Shown piece after piece: positions 1 to 7,710 of a stretch of DNA of 64,000 nt; position 1 is the first letter of the stretch, and each line of letters begins with the position of its first letter. Under the pieces are notes generated by a model. That model was not told the origin of the DNA and did no database searches. It was given only the letters and a program-made list of their open reading frames with translations. The stretch spans positions 1 through 64,000 of the forward strand of contig JAUVXW010000007.1 in NCBI GenBank assembly GCA_030603385.1. Direction: 5' to 3'. The DNA comes from Promethearchaeota archaeon (lineage in GTDB: Archaea > Asgardarchaeota > Lokiarchaeia > Sigyniarchaeales > SOKP01). Both the position numbers and the translations under genes were made by a program.

Positions 1-111
1 CAAAATAAATCGAAAAAAGTCTTCTAAATCCATATGCCAAAGAGAAATCTTTGTCAGATCTGTTGATCTCTCATCTTCCTTCTCAATTATTTTCACAATT
101 TTATTTATCAT
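1..111 (-). CDS. Partial CDS at left edge, N-terminal 37 residues
   Basis: An open frame starts with ATG at 109-111 on the minus strand and runs off the window. A GAGG ribosome binding site lies 8 to 11 bases before the start (plus-strand 119-124 reads AACCTC). The 37 visible residues are acidic/basic and helical, beginning MINKIVKIIEKEDE; no motif is recognisable. It may belong to the neighbouring mobile element or to the host. Function unknown. Confidence 0.55.
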   Translation of the reverse strand, partial: MINKIVKIIEKEDERSTDLTKISLWHMDLEDFFRFIL

Positions 112-183
112 AATTTTAACCTCACTTTCTCAAAAGTGGCATTTTTGGGAATTATCTATAAGTAACAGATTGTGGGAGTCTTT

Positions 184-211
184 TTAAATTCTTCCTGAAA
201 TTTTATTGCTG
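184..211 (+). repeat. 28-base imperfect direct repeat, copy 1
   Basis: Matches 5218-5245 at 25 of 28 positions. The core is AAATTCTTCCTGRAATTTTA, itself a short inverted repeat (AAATTC...GAATTT in copy 2). The two copies bracket the ParB-like module. They could be shared terminators, protein sites or attachment remnants. Confidence 0.5.
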
Positions 212-335
212 CTAAATTAAAAAAAGAAAATTAATTCAAAATAATTTTGAATAAATTGATTCAATTAATTCTTCAAATTTGAATTATTTAATTCTTTGAA
301 GATGAAATAAATTTGTTTTTCTAAGAATTAGTGAT

Positions 336-373
336 TTATACAAGCTGTATAATGATTTATACAAGTTGTATAA
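336..373. promoter_or_regulatory. Two tandem 17-base palindromes, probable operator pair
   Basis: Two copies of TTATACA-AGY-TGTATAA lie at 336-352 and 357-373. Each has perfect 7-base arms around a 3-base centre, and they are spaced exactly 21 bases apart, about two helical turns. This is typical of cooperative binding by a dimeric regulator such as an RHH or HTH protein. Both kinds of protein are encoded nearby (1718-1855 and 1068-1505). Binding is inferred. Confidence 0.55.
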
Positions 374-849
374 TTCAATTTATTAAAATTTCAATTAAGT
401 CATCTTTAGATGTTATAATTGAAATTTCTATTGATACTAATATAATTTTGAAAGTAAATTTGCAATTAATTTTAATTTAAAATTTTGCGAAACGGAGGCG
501 CCTTTTTTTAGAAATAATTTGAATTTCAAATTCAAGTTTCAAATTTGAAATTGCGAAGCCAACTTTGAAATAGAGTTAAGATATTAAGAGATTTCTAGCA
601 TTCCCATTAAATTTATTGATAGGCATAAATCTTTTGAATCAAAAGTTAAAAACCTTAAAAACAAGTACTTGGGAAGAATTAGTGATTTATTAATAAATAG
701 TGATAAATAGTGCTAAATAGCAAAAAATAGTTATGGTTTTAAGGTTTATTCTGTATCTTAGAAACTACCCACTAACTTTTGCGAAACCTTTTGCTTCTTT
801 GTCCTTTATGAGTGGGCGGTCATTAGGAAGGAGATCTCAGAAATAATTT

Positions 850-872
850 CCGAAACGATTTCGGATTTTTTT
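850..872 (+). terminator. Hairpin with T-tract
   Basis: CCGAAA-CGA-TTTCGG forms a perfect 6-bp stem with a 3-base loop, followed by A and seven Ts. It resembles an intrinsic terminator for plus-strand transcription, though no plus-strand gene is visible just upstream. Confidence 0.4.
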
Positions 873-1067
873 AATAAAATCTCGTGAAACTAAAATGAAA
901 AAAATAATTTTGAAATTATTCCAAATTTTGGATTTAATTAAATCCTTTAAATTAAAAGTTTTTTTAGAAAAAGTGAGATGGTGGGAATTCCTGCTAATGA
1001 GTTTTTTTGTACCAGGTTGGGGTAAGTTTGGCCCCTATCTGAAAAGCCAAATTTGGGTTTTCCCTTT

Positions 1068-1505
1068 CTATAAATCAGTATATTCCAATAATAATTGTAA
1101 TGTAGTTAAATAATCGTATGCTGTCCTTTCTGAAATACCAAAATTCAAATATATATCTTCTATCTCTTTTATTGTTAACCCTAATAATAAACCTCTAAAA
1201 TGCTGTATAGCTTCACTTCCTACTCTTTCAAAAAGAGAATGTTTTAGAGAAATAGCAAACCGGATTAAATTTTGAAAAGAAAGAGGTCTAATTTTTTCGA
1301 TTGATTTGTATGGTTTCTCATTAATTTCTTCAAATAATTCGAGAGTAGTATATGGTAATTTATTTTTCAATACTTTTTCATGTTTCTCTTTAATCTCTGG
1401 GTTTTCTTCTGCTAATCTTTTTATGATCTCTAATCGTTCTAAATTTCGTGGTGAGATATCTAAGCTTGTGGAGATTACTCTCCAATCTTTAATTTTTTTC
1501 TTCAT
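1068..1505 (-). CDS. Hypothetical protein, possible HTH DNA-binding
   Basis: A 145-residue mostly helical, charged protein. The C-terminal third (about residues 108-140) reads like a helix-turn-helix: LTIKEIEDIYLNFGISERTA followed by an aromatic helix. The start ATG at 1503-1505 faces the divergent RHH/ParB operon, with the shared promoter region 1506-1717 between them. This arrangement fits a regulator of the element. No named family is recognised; the HTH call is by eye only. Confidence 0.5.
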   Translation of the reverse strand: MKKKIKDWRVISTSLDISPRNLERLEIIKRLAEENPEIKEKHEKVLKNKLPYTTLELFEEINEKPYKSIEKIRPLSFQNLIRFAISLKHSLFERVGSEAIQHFRGLLLGLTIKEIEDIYLNFGISERTAYDYLTTLQLLLEYTDL

Positions 1506-1650
1506 AATAAATACAAAATAGTTTTTATTTTTAAGGTTTTGTCATTATATGACAAAAAGAAAAAATAATCCCAAATCTTAATTTATAATTCTGAATTTCT
1601 TTTTTATAAATAAACTTTATAAAGTACTATATAATATAATATCATAATAA

Positions 1651-1671
1651 ATAAAGTACTTACTTTATATA
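1651..1671 (+). promoter_or_regulatory. Promoter with 18-base palindromic operator
   Basis: ATAAAGTA-CT-TACTTTAT at 1651-1668 is a perfect palindrome with 8-base arms. It overlaps a TATA-like TTTATATA at 1664-1671. A related half, TATAAAGTACTATATA, lies at about 1618-1633. A TATA box here predicts transcription start near 1690, just before the RHH gene at 1718, so the palindrome is well placed to block promoter access. Autoregulation by that RHH protein is plausible but inferred. Confidence 0.5.
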
Positions 1672-1717
1672 AAAATTAAATTTTAAAAAATAAACATAAG
1701 GAGTTGAATTTAAAAAA

Positions 1718-1855
1718 ATGAAAGTAATAACAATATATTTCGAAGAAGATGATTTCAAGGAGCTGAAGAAGCTTAAGGGTAAATTATCTTGGCGAGATTT
1801 CATTTTAACTCTAATTAATAAAGATGAAAGTGGTGATAATATCGATGTCGGATGA
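1718..1855 (+). CDS. Small ribbon-helix-helix-like protein (45 aa)
   Basis: The 45-residue product begins MKVITIYFEEDDFKELKKLK and continues with LSWRDFILTLI. That is a beta strand, a helix, a turn with the common S/T-W-R-[ED]-F motif, and a second helix, as in archaeal RHH repressors or antitoxin-like proteins of plasmids and viruses. An AAGGAG site lies at 1698-1703, 14 bases before ATG, rather far. Its last 11 bases overlap the next gene (start 1845), indicating translational coupling. It probably regulates the ParB-like operon through the palindrome at 1651-1668. Confidence 0.6.
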   Translation: MKVITIYFEEDDFKELKKLKGKLSWRDFILTLINKDESGDNIDVG

Positions 1856-2642
1856 TTTACCTAAAGCATGGGTTAGACCTGTTAAAAAAGAGACCTATAT
1901 TTCCGCAATTGGAACTACAAGTCTTCGTGTTGTGGCATCTGCATATGTCGAATTAAATAATGTTAAGATTATAAAACTTATAGCCAAAAGCGGAACCGCT
2001 CCTAAGGAGACTGATGTATTGAGTGAAGATTACGGTGTCAAGGTTGGTGATGGACAGGTAAAGGATTTTATGGTTAATTATAAACTTGAGAAGGATGAGG
2101 ATTTAGATGATATGAACCCTTTTGATGTCACATGTCTAGCTAAAATTATAGAGCTTATGGATGATACTCTTCCTGAGTTTATAGATAAAAAAACACGAGA
2201 ATCACACCCTCCTGATTTACCAATCTCATTAATGGAAGTGGAGATTACTGACCCAAAGTTTATAGAGATAGCCGATATAGAAAACCCTAAGCTTGATTTA
2301 CGGTTTAATACATTAAAAGCTGAGAATGAGCAATTAAAACAGGATATATATGATAAGCATAGAGATCATGCATTATCTTATTTATTTACACACGGTTTTA
2401 AGAGACATACGCTTAATTGTCAAATGGTAATTGAAACATCTAAGAGATTTTCTGAAAAGGAAGACCGTAAGAATGCCATTATGTATTGGGGAGGAAAGGA
2501 TGATTTATTTCCTAAAACGGATTATAACTTATGGTTATTTATTCATACACATTATATTACACCTAGAGCTTTTGCTATACAAAAGAAGTTAGTTCTTGCT
2601 GACGAAGATAAATTATCACTTGACGGATATAAATGGGGGTGA
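1845..2642 (+). CDS. Hypothetical protein of ParB-like module
   Basis: A 265-residue soluble protein. The frame opens at 1824, but a GGTGAT site at 1832-1837 is correctly spaced from ATG 1845, giving the N-terminus MSDDLPKAWVRPVKKETYIS. The N-terminal 90 residues look beta-rich with repeated V/I strands. The C-terminal part is helical with an aromatic tail (YWGGKDDLFPKTDYNLWLF). It starts inside the RHH gene and ends six bases before the next start, so it is part of one operon running to 5203. No family is recognised. Confidence 0.6.
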   Translation: MSDDLPKAWVRPVKKETYISAIGTTSLRVVASAYVELNNVKIIKLIAKSGTAPKETDVLSEDYGVKVGDGQVKDFMVNYKLEKDEDLDDMNPFDVTCLAKIIELMDDTLPEFIDKKTRESHPPDLPISLMEVEITDPKFIEIADIENPKLDLRFNTLKAENEQLKQDIYDKHRDHALSYLFTHGFKRHTLNCQMVIETSKRFSEKEDRKNAIMYWGGKDDLFPKTDYNLWLFIHTHYITPRAFAIQKKLVLADEDKLSLDGYKWG

Positions 2643-2647
2643 TAAAA

Positions 2648-2911
2648 ATGGTGGATAAATTGGAAGGAATTAAATTTAAGGAAAAGTGTTGGCTCATTCC
2701 ATTAGACGATGACGAGCTTACATTATATTTCTATGATGATAAAGATGTCGCAATGAAAGAATTGAAGTCATTGATAAAGGAAAATCCTGACGCAGAAATC
2801 TCGATTGCAGAGCTTACATATTCGATACAAGGGGATAAAGGTAAGTTTAGTGCTACTGGTGTTGAGTTGAAGGAGATTATGAAAGCATGGGCAACTGAGG
2901 AGGATGAATAA
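2648..2911 (+). CDS. Small acidic hypothetical protein
   Basis: An 87-residue acidic protein beginning MVDKLEGIKFKEKCWLIPLD. The start at 2648 is chosen over 2633 because GGGGTGAT at 2636-2643 is an ideal ribosome binding site. The stop overlaps the next start by one base (TAATG). A pattern of strands and a helix is seen; no motif. Tight packing between an unknown gene and a ParB-like gene suggests a role in the element's maintenance. Confidence 0.55.
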   Translation: MVDKLEGIKFKEKCWLIPLDDDELTLYFYDDKDVAMKELKSLIKENPDAEISIAELTYSIQGDKGKFSATGVELKEIMKAWATEEDE

Positions 2912-4038
2912 TGGGTAAGTTTGAAATGGAATCAGATGAAGATGTTAGTATAGATGAAAAAGCGGGTATTGTATATCCATCTCATTATCAAGAAAAGAAG
3001 ATGATTTCTGTTAATGATATCATATTCGATACTACCCAATCAAGACATGGTGAATGGGAGAATGATGAACTTGACCTTCAGTTGATGAGTTCTGTTGAAG
3101 AAATTGGTTTGATATATGATATTATGGTTAGACCTACTGACAGTGTTAAATATGGTGGTAATCATGATAAACCATATGCTTGTGTGGCTGGTTCTCGAAG
3201 GTTTCATTCCATGATTGCCGCTGGACATACTGAAGTTCCGTGTATTATAAGAGATCTTAGCGATATTGATGCTGTTATGTACTCTTTGAGTGAGAATATT
3301 GGTCGAAAGGCATTAACCCCATTTCAAGAACAACGTGCGGTAAATCTATGGTTTAATATGTTATTAGAAAAAAGAACCCAAGAGTTTATGAAAGATAAGG
3401 GAATAGATAATATCGAAGGTGATAATTATAAAGGAGATAGACGAAAAATTAGAACTTCTGTTGTACAAAATATTGCAGATAAGATATATGCTAAAAAAAC
3501 TGATTCTGTACATAGGATATTAAGGATAGGAAGTCTCCCTGATAGTATAAAAGGACTACTCAAAAAGTTAACTGAAAGAACTCCTGAAGATATAAAAATT
3601 CTTAAATCATATGGATTAAAGCATGATTTTATGATGGATAAAGACGGGCTTTTAATTATTAGAGAAATTCAAAAAAGGTTTTTTGGAGAAGAAAAAATTG
3701 ATTCAATTTTTTCTCAAAAAATTTTTGAAATGATAAAAAAAAGTAAAATTGACGAAAAGGAATTTCATGCGACCCAGAATTATATACTAAAAGACATAAG
3801 AGATCAGCTTAAGGCAGGGAAATCTTTTGAAGTTGTTATGAAAGAACTAAAAACAAAGGAAAAGGAGTACACATTTGAAGAAGGGGTACAGAGATATATT
3901 ATTAGAGTACCACCAGATTACACTAAATGGCACGAAAGAGCTTGTAGTGAACTTAGAAAGAAAAGTAATGAGATAATATCTTACATCTATTTAAAATGGT
4001 TAAGAGATCAAGCTAAGAAAAATGATTGGAAACAATGA
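2911..4038 (+). CDS. ParB/Spo0J-like protein
   Basis: A 375-residue protein with a ParB N-terminal (ParB/Srx superfamily) domain. It shows a strand-helix start at residues 32-66 (ISVNDIIFDTTQSRHGEW), the signature AGSRRFHSMIAAGHTEVP at 93-110 corresponding to the family's GxRRxxA...G...VP, and SENIGRKALTPFQEQ at 127-141 corresponding to the ENxxRxxLxPxE segment. In the family these residues bind CTP/ATP or a nucleic acid phosphate. The remaining two thirds are helical and basic, probably DNA-binding. A strong GAGGAGG site precedes the ATG. The gene overlaps the next ParB-like gene by 17 bases. No ParA ATPase is visible. Likely role: partition or replication control of the mobile element. Confidence 0.75.
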   Translation: MGKFEMESDEDVSIDEKAGIVYPSHYQEKKMISVNDIIFDTTQSRHGEWENDELDLQLMSSVEEIGLIYDIMVRPTDSVKYGGNHDKPYACVAGSRRFHSMIAAGHTEVPCIIRDLSDIDAVMYSLSENIGRKALTPFQEQRAVNLWFNMLLEKRTQEFMKDKGIDNIEGDNYKGDRRKIRTSVVQNIADKIYAKKTDSVHRILRIGSLPDSIKGLLKKLTERTPEDIKILKSYGLKHDFMMDKDGLLIIREIQKRFFGEEKIDSIFSQKIFEMIKKSKIDEKEFHATQNYILKDIRDQLKAGKSFEVVMKELKTKEKEYTFEEGVQRYIIRVPPDYTKWHERACSELRKKSNEIISYIYLKWLRDQAKKNDWKQ

Positions 4039-5203
4039 GTTTCAAGTTATAAGAAATGGAGAAAACAAGGAGAATAATATAGAAGATGTAATACCTAAGT
4101 TACTTCCAGATTCTTATGATGCATTAATCCATAGAAATTGCCTATTTCTTGATGAAAGCTTTAATCCTCGTGATGAGAAACCTGACCCGAGGTTGACTAG
4201 CGATATCAGAAAGAGGGGAGGATACCAAGTAGCTATTGTCGTATTTAAATATGGTGAATATAAATTCGGTGTTGGTGGGGGTTGGCAGAGGGAACAAGCA
4301 GGTATCGAAATTGGATATACTGTATTTCCATGCAAGATATTCGATAATAGGCGTAAAATGTTAGAATATCTCGATAGTAGTTATCTTCAAACACCTCTAA
4401 GCAATTTAGCGAATATTCGTAATATTATGATACATTATAGAGAATTTAATGATATTAATGTTGTTGCTCAAAAGCTTAGTAAGTCAATATCCACTATCAA
4501 AAGAGCTGTGAAAATTAATAAACACTTTTCTCTATTATCATTGGTAGCCAAGCCTCATGAACGTGATGTAGACAATTGGCGATTTATTTATGATATAGAA
4601 GGTCGTGATATGTTTGAAAAAAGAAGTCTAACACTCGAAATTGCTGAATCATTAGCTTTAGGATTGCATAAATTCTCAGAGAATAGTATAGGTAAGATTG
4701 CTATTCTTCTATTTAAGAATAAGAAGAGTTATAATGGAAAAATTGATAGGATAATTGATTATATTGTGTCTAAGCCTGATAGAGATGATTATAAGGTATT
4801 AATTGCAGAGTTTATGAATATAAAAAAGAAACAGAATATAACAATGAATCTTGCATCATTCACTCTTGATGAACGAGAATTATTAGAAAAGTATAAGGGT
4901 GAGATGCGTGTAAAAACTATTAATGAACTAATAACACGATTGATAAGAAGGGATCTCTGCTTATATAATAGTTCTTTTATCGGGCGTCCTAACAAACCTT
5001 TTAAAGATCTTAGATTTAAATATGGAACTCAAGAGATTATTATCCGCAAGAATGATGGAGATACTGAGGTTGCAATTCTTGGAGACGATGGATTCTTCAT
5101 AAAATATCAATTAAATGATGTGTTAGAAAAGAGATGGAATAGTAATACATTAATACATAAGCCTATAAAAGCTATACTTAATACTCTTAAAATAAAATAC
5201 TAA
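4022..5203 (+). CDS. Second, divergent ParB-like protein
   Basis: A 393-residue protein with a degenerate ParB-like N-terminal domain: GVGGGWQREQAGIEIGYTVF at residues 83-102 matches the GxxRxxA...G...V/P core, with R90 in place of the usual RR. Residues 118-133 correspond to the helix after the core. Residues 146-166 (VVAQKLSKSISTIKRAVKIN) form a helix-turn-helix like the central ParB/KorB HTH. The C-terminal 220 residues are unassigned. It overlaps the upstream ParB-like gene by 17 bases, so the two are co-translated and could form a heteromeric partition or transcription complex. Confidence 0.6.
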   Translation: MIGNNEFQVIRNGENKENNIEDVIPKLLPDSYDALIHRNCLFLDESFNPRDEKPDPRLTSDIRKRGGYQVAIVVFKYGEYKFGVGGGWQREQAGIEIGYTVFPCKIFDNRRKMLEYLDSSYLQTPLSNLANIRNIMIHYREFNDINVVAQKLSKSISTIKRAVKINKHFSLLSLVAKPHERDVDNWRFIYDIEGRDMFEKRSLTLEIAESLALGLHKFSENSIGKIAILLFKNKKSYNGKIDRIIDYIVSKPDRDDYKVLIAEFMNIKKKQNITMNLASFTLDERELLEKYKGEMRVKTINELITRLIRRDLCLYNSSFIGRPNKPFKDLRFKYGTQEIIIRKNDGDTEVAILGDDGFFIKYQLNDVLEKRWNSNTLIHKPIKAILNTLKIKY

Positions 5204-5217
5204 TTATTATTTTTTTA

Positions 5218-5245
5218 TTAAATTCTTCCTGGAATTTTAATGATG
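5218..5245 (+). repeat. 28-base imperfect direct repeat, copy 2, with hairpin
   Basis: Second copy of the repeat at 184-211 (25 of 28 identical). Here the inverted repeat AAATTC-TTCCTG-GAATTT is perfect and lies 15 bases after the second ParB-like stop codon, between convergent genes, so it may also act as a terminator. Confidence 0.5.
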
Positions 5246-5258
5246 TAAAAATGCATCA

Positions 5259-5858
5259 TTATAAAAAATGGATTTTATTGAGATATTCTCCAAATTCAAT
5301 TCCTTTATAGAGCGAATCATCATATTCCATTAATCTTTTTAACTTTAAATGAGAATATTTTGTATGATAAAGAACTCTTAACAGGAATACCGGGAGAATT
5401 CCAAAAGTATAGCATTTAAGATAAAATAATTCTTTTTCATATCCAAGTAATCTACAGGATATAACTTCATGTAAATATAAGGCTTCTCTAACTTCATTTT
5501 CAGTTAAATCCCTAACAAGTAACCCAATATTTTTATCTAGTTCTTTTTTTGAAATGTTAGGGTTTCGGGAAGCAATATAACTTCTAAATTGTTTTTTATC
5601 CTCTTCATTCAAATATCTCATAACAGCAGCAATAACTTTTTCAAAATATTTTTCTTCATTAAGTAAAAATGCTCTTATGTTTAAGGCCATATCAGGAGCT
5701 ATATTAAAATCATTTTTATTCCTAACTCTACAAGAAATTGTAGTGGATCTACTATGCCAAAAATGTCTTTTTCTTTTATTGATAAAATAATATTCTGAAT
5801 CATCTTTGTCAACAATGTTGTTAACAACTTCCAGGATTCTTTTACTCAATTTTTTCAA
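5259..5858 (-). CDS. Hypothetical protein
   Basis: A 199-residue helical, basic protein, convergent with the ParB-like operon. No ATG is available near the N-terminus, so TTG at 5856-5858 is taken (MKKLSKRILEVVNN); an initiation site is not obvious. A hydrophobic patch (YTFGILPVFLLRVLYH, about residues 150-165) could be a membrane-contacting helix. Residues 44-58 include several Arg/His. No family recognised; assumed to be cargo of the element. Confidence 0.45.
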   Translation of the reverse strand: MKKLSKRILEVVNNIVDKDDSEYYFINKRKRHFWHSRSTTISCRVRNKNDFNIAPDMALNIRAFLLNEEKYFEKVIAAVMRYLNEEDKKQFRSYIASRNPNISKKELDKNIGLLVRDLTENEVREALYLHEVISCRLLGYEKELFYLKCYTFGILPVFLLRVLYHTKYSHLKLKRLMEYDDSLYKGIEFGEYLNKIHFL

Positions 5859-6074
5859 CCAGGTTAATTAATGTAAACCAATTATGGAATATAAATCAAT
5901 GAAAATATATAAATAATTATTATTAATCAATTAATTTGATCCATGTTTACAATATATCAATGCGAAATCTTGAAGTTAGGATGCTTTCTCAAAATATTTT
6001 CTTGAAATTTGGAGAAATTATAAATTATTATTTAATAATTTAGTGGAAATTATTTTTGGAATAATCTTAATTTT

Positions 6075-6101
6075 GTTTGCTTATTAGCAAACATTTATAA
6101 A
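6075..6101 (+). promoter_or_regulatory. Promoter with 18-base palindrome upstream of TATA
   Basis: GTTTGCT-TATT-AGCAAAC at 6075-6092 is a perfect inverted repeat directly followed by a TATA-like TTTATAAA (6094-6101). Transcription would begin near 6120-6127, just before ATG 6136. The palindrome occupies the place of the BRE, so a bound repressor would block TFB. A candidate repressor is the RHH protein at 7413 in the same operon. Confidence 0.5.
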
Positions 6102-6135
6102 GAACAAACACATCTTGATCTTAGTGATTAAAAAA

Positions 6136-6345
6136 ATGGTAAGTTATAAAAAACTGTATGAAGACCAAATAGAGTTTATTAGAAAAGAATGGGATTCAGA
6201 ATATAAATGTCCTAAATGTGGAATGATACTAAGAGAATCCTTAACAGGAATTATCTGCTCTAATGAGAATTGCTCTTTTGAATACTCTATAAGTGGTTTA
6301 GTAAGCAGAATAGCAGAAACAAATCACTGGGAGAGGTGTGATTAA
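6136..6345 (+). CDS. Zinc-ribbon protein
   Basis: A 69-residue protein with a C4 zinc ribbon: YKCPKCGMIL then GIICSNENCSFEY. The frame is open from a TTG at 6115, but the promoter TATA at 6094-6101 and the GTGATT before ATG 6136 favour MVSYKKLYEDQIEF as N-terminus. First gene of a six-gene plus-strand operon to 8497. Such small zinc ribbons in mobile elements often bind nucleic acid; that role is inferred. Confidence 0.55.
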   Translation: MVSYKKLYEDQIEFIRKEWDSEYKCPKCGMILRESLTGIICSNENCSFEYSISGLVSRIAETNHWERCD

Positions 6346-6349
6346 AAAA

Positions 6350-6592
6350 ATGAAAAGTAAAATTGGAAAGATAATGTTTGAACAAGACTTAAAGGATTTA
6401 ATGAAAGAATCACATCAAAGAGAACAATTAATTTTAGAACAAGCTCGAAGAAATGCTTGTAATAAATGTAAAGAATGTATTTTTAAAGATTATTTTGAAG
6501 ATAGTACTTTCATAAAAGAAATTATGCCTAAAAAAGGAGAAGTTTATTCAAAAAATCAATGTATTGAAATTAAAAAAATATTAGAGGATTAA
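6350..6592 (+). CDS. Small Cys-containing hypothetical protein
   Basis: An 80-residue helical protein with CNKCKEC near residue 38 and another Cys at about 71, which might bind a metal. A GAGGTGTGAT site at 6333-6342 sets the ATG at 6350 rather than the in-frame GTG at 6338. It follows the zinc-ribbon gene by four bases and precedes the PAPS-reductase-like gene by two, so it is co-translated with both. Family unknown. Confidence 0.5.
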   Translation: MKSKIGKIMFEQDLKDLMKESHQREQLILEQARRNACNKCKECIFKDYFEDSTFIKEIMPKKGEVYSKNQCIEIKKILED

Positions 6593-6594
6593 AA

Positions 6595-7398
6595 ATGTGT
6601 GAATGTAAAGAAACACTGGATTATTGGATTGAATCCAAAAAGGCCTATCAAAAAATAACAATCGAAACTCCAAGAAGTAAAAGAAAAATATTAGTAGAAT
6701 TATACAATTGCGATATTGATTACTTAAAAAATGTTAAAAAAGTAATCTGTATTCATCCTGCTAATCATTCAGTAGCGTTATTCTTAAAAATGAAAGATAA
6801 AGCAGACTTATGTCTATATTGTCATCCTTTATTAGCAAAAGAAACTTCTAAAGATTTTGTTATTTCTTATACTCAAAAGTTTAATTATCCATTAGTAATC
6901 CTTACTCGAATCGAAAATATAGAAGATTTATGTAGGGAAAATGGATGTCCAACAAGATTTAGAAGATGGTGTACTAGGATGTTCAAAATTGAACCAATAA
7001 GATTATTTTACAAAACTTTTATTCCTTCAGGAGTAATTGAATATATTGGAATTCAAAAATTTCATTCTAAAGAAAGATCAGAAATAAATCCTGAATTAAT
7101 TGAAGATGCAAAATCCCAAAAAAGATATAAAATTTATAGAGAAATGCCAATTTTCCACGAATCAGAAGAATATAACACTGAAATAATGGAAGAGGCAAAA
7201 ATCAATCCTTATTCCGATTCAGTAAGGGGATATAATAGATATGGTTGTTATCTATGTCCTTTTGCCGGAAAAAAATATTATGAGCAATTAAAAGTAGTTG
7301 ATACTGAAACCTATAAAAGATGTAATGAATTGATGGATATCGCTTCAGAAAAAACAGGATCAAGATATTATTATTATAGAAAATCAAAAATAATGTAA
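6595..7398 (+). CDS. PAPS reductase-like (adenine nucleotide alpha hydrolase fold) protein
   Basis: A 267-residue protein of the PAPS reductase/PP-loop family. Hallmarks: GCPTRFRRWCTRMFKIEP at residues 117-134 (family R-W-C-T...K...P), GIQKFHSKERS at 152-162 (family G-R/I...ES..R), and a C-terminal GCYLCPFAGKKYYE at 217-230 with paired Cys. The expected ATP-binding SGGKDS near residue 54 is replaced by HPANHS, so sulfate-nucleotide activation as in the classic enzymes may be lost. Mobile elements often carry such proteins, in some cases linked to nucleic acid modification. The function here is open; an enzymatic role needs another nucleotide-binding site. Confidence 0.7.
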   Translation: MCECKETLDYWIESKKAYQKITIETPRSKRKILVELYNCDIDYLKNVKKVICIHPANHSVALFLKMKDKADLCLYCHPLLAKETSKDFVISYTQKFNYPLVILTRIENIEDLCRENGCPTRFRRWCTRMFKIEPIRLFYKTFIPSGVIEYIGIQKFHSKERSEINPELIEDAKSQKRYKIYREMPIFHESEEYNTEIMEEAKINPYSDSVRGYNRYGCYLCPFAGKKYYEQLKVVDTETYKRCNELMDIASEKTGSRYYYYRKSKIM

Positions 7399-7412
7399 AA
7401 AGGTAGATAAAA

Positions 7413-7709
7413 ATGGTTAAAGAAAAGATTTTAAAGATCCGGATAAGTGAATACTTAAAAAGTAGAGCAAAAGATTGCGCTAGTTCATATGAATGGTCTT
7501 TATCTCAATATATTCGATTTTTAATTAGAATGGATGTTGATAGTCCAATATATCAAAAAATTATTCCTTTGATAAAGGAAAATGTGGACACATTAGACAA
7601 GATTCAAGAGTTTACACATGAAGGAAGGCGTTTTCTGATCATACCTGAAAATCAGGAGAATTTAAAAAAATCAATTAATGAAATATTGATAAATAAAAAG
7701 GAGAATTAA
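7413..7709 (+). CDS. Ribbon-helix-helix-like regulator
   Basis: A 98-residue protein. Residues 3-42 (KEKILKIRISEYLKSRAKDC, then WSLSQYIRFLIR) match an RHH fold: one strand with alternating basic/hydrophobic residues and two helices. The remainder is helical. An AAGGTAG site precedes the ATG. It ends one base before the next gene. Likely autoregulator of the operon through the palindrome at 6075-6092. Confidence 0.55.
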   Translation: MVKEKILKIRISEYLKSRAKDCASSYEWSLSQYIRFLIRMDVDSPIYQKIIPLIKENVDTLDKIQEFTHEGRRFLIIPENQENLKKSINEILINKKEN

Positions 7710-7710
7710 A

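Larger units (their letters stand above)
112..1067. other. Long AT-rich non-coding region
   Basis: About 950 bases without a convincing gene. It holds a 28-base repeat shared with 5218-5245, two tandem palindromes at 336-373, short repeats of TAAATAGTG around 690-715, two copies of TTTTGCGAAAC (483-493 and 777-787), an AGGCGCCT palindrome followed by seven Ts near 497, and a hairpin with T-tract at 850-872. A region rich in iteron-like repeats next to ParB-like genes could be a replication, partition or attachment region, but this is inference. Confidence 0.5.

Noticed and set aside
895..1113. Plus-strand 72-codon frame MKKIILKLFQILDLIKSF...
   Set aside because: It overlaps the better-supported minus-strand gene at 1068-1505, has no ribosome binding site and low-complexity K/F/I composition from the AT-rich sequence.
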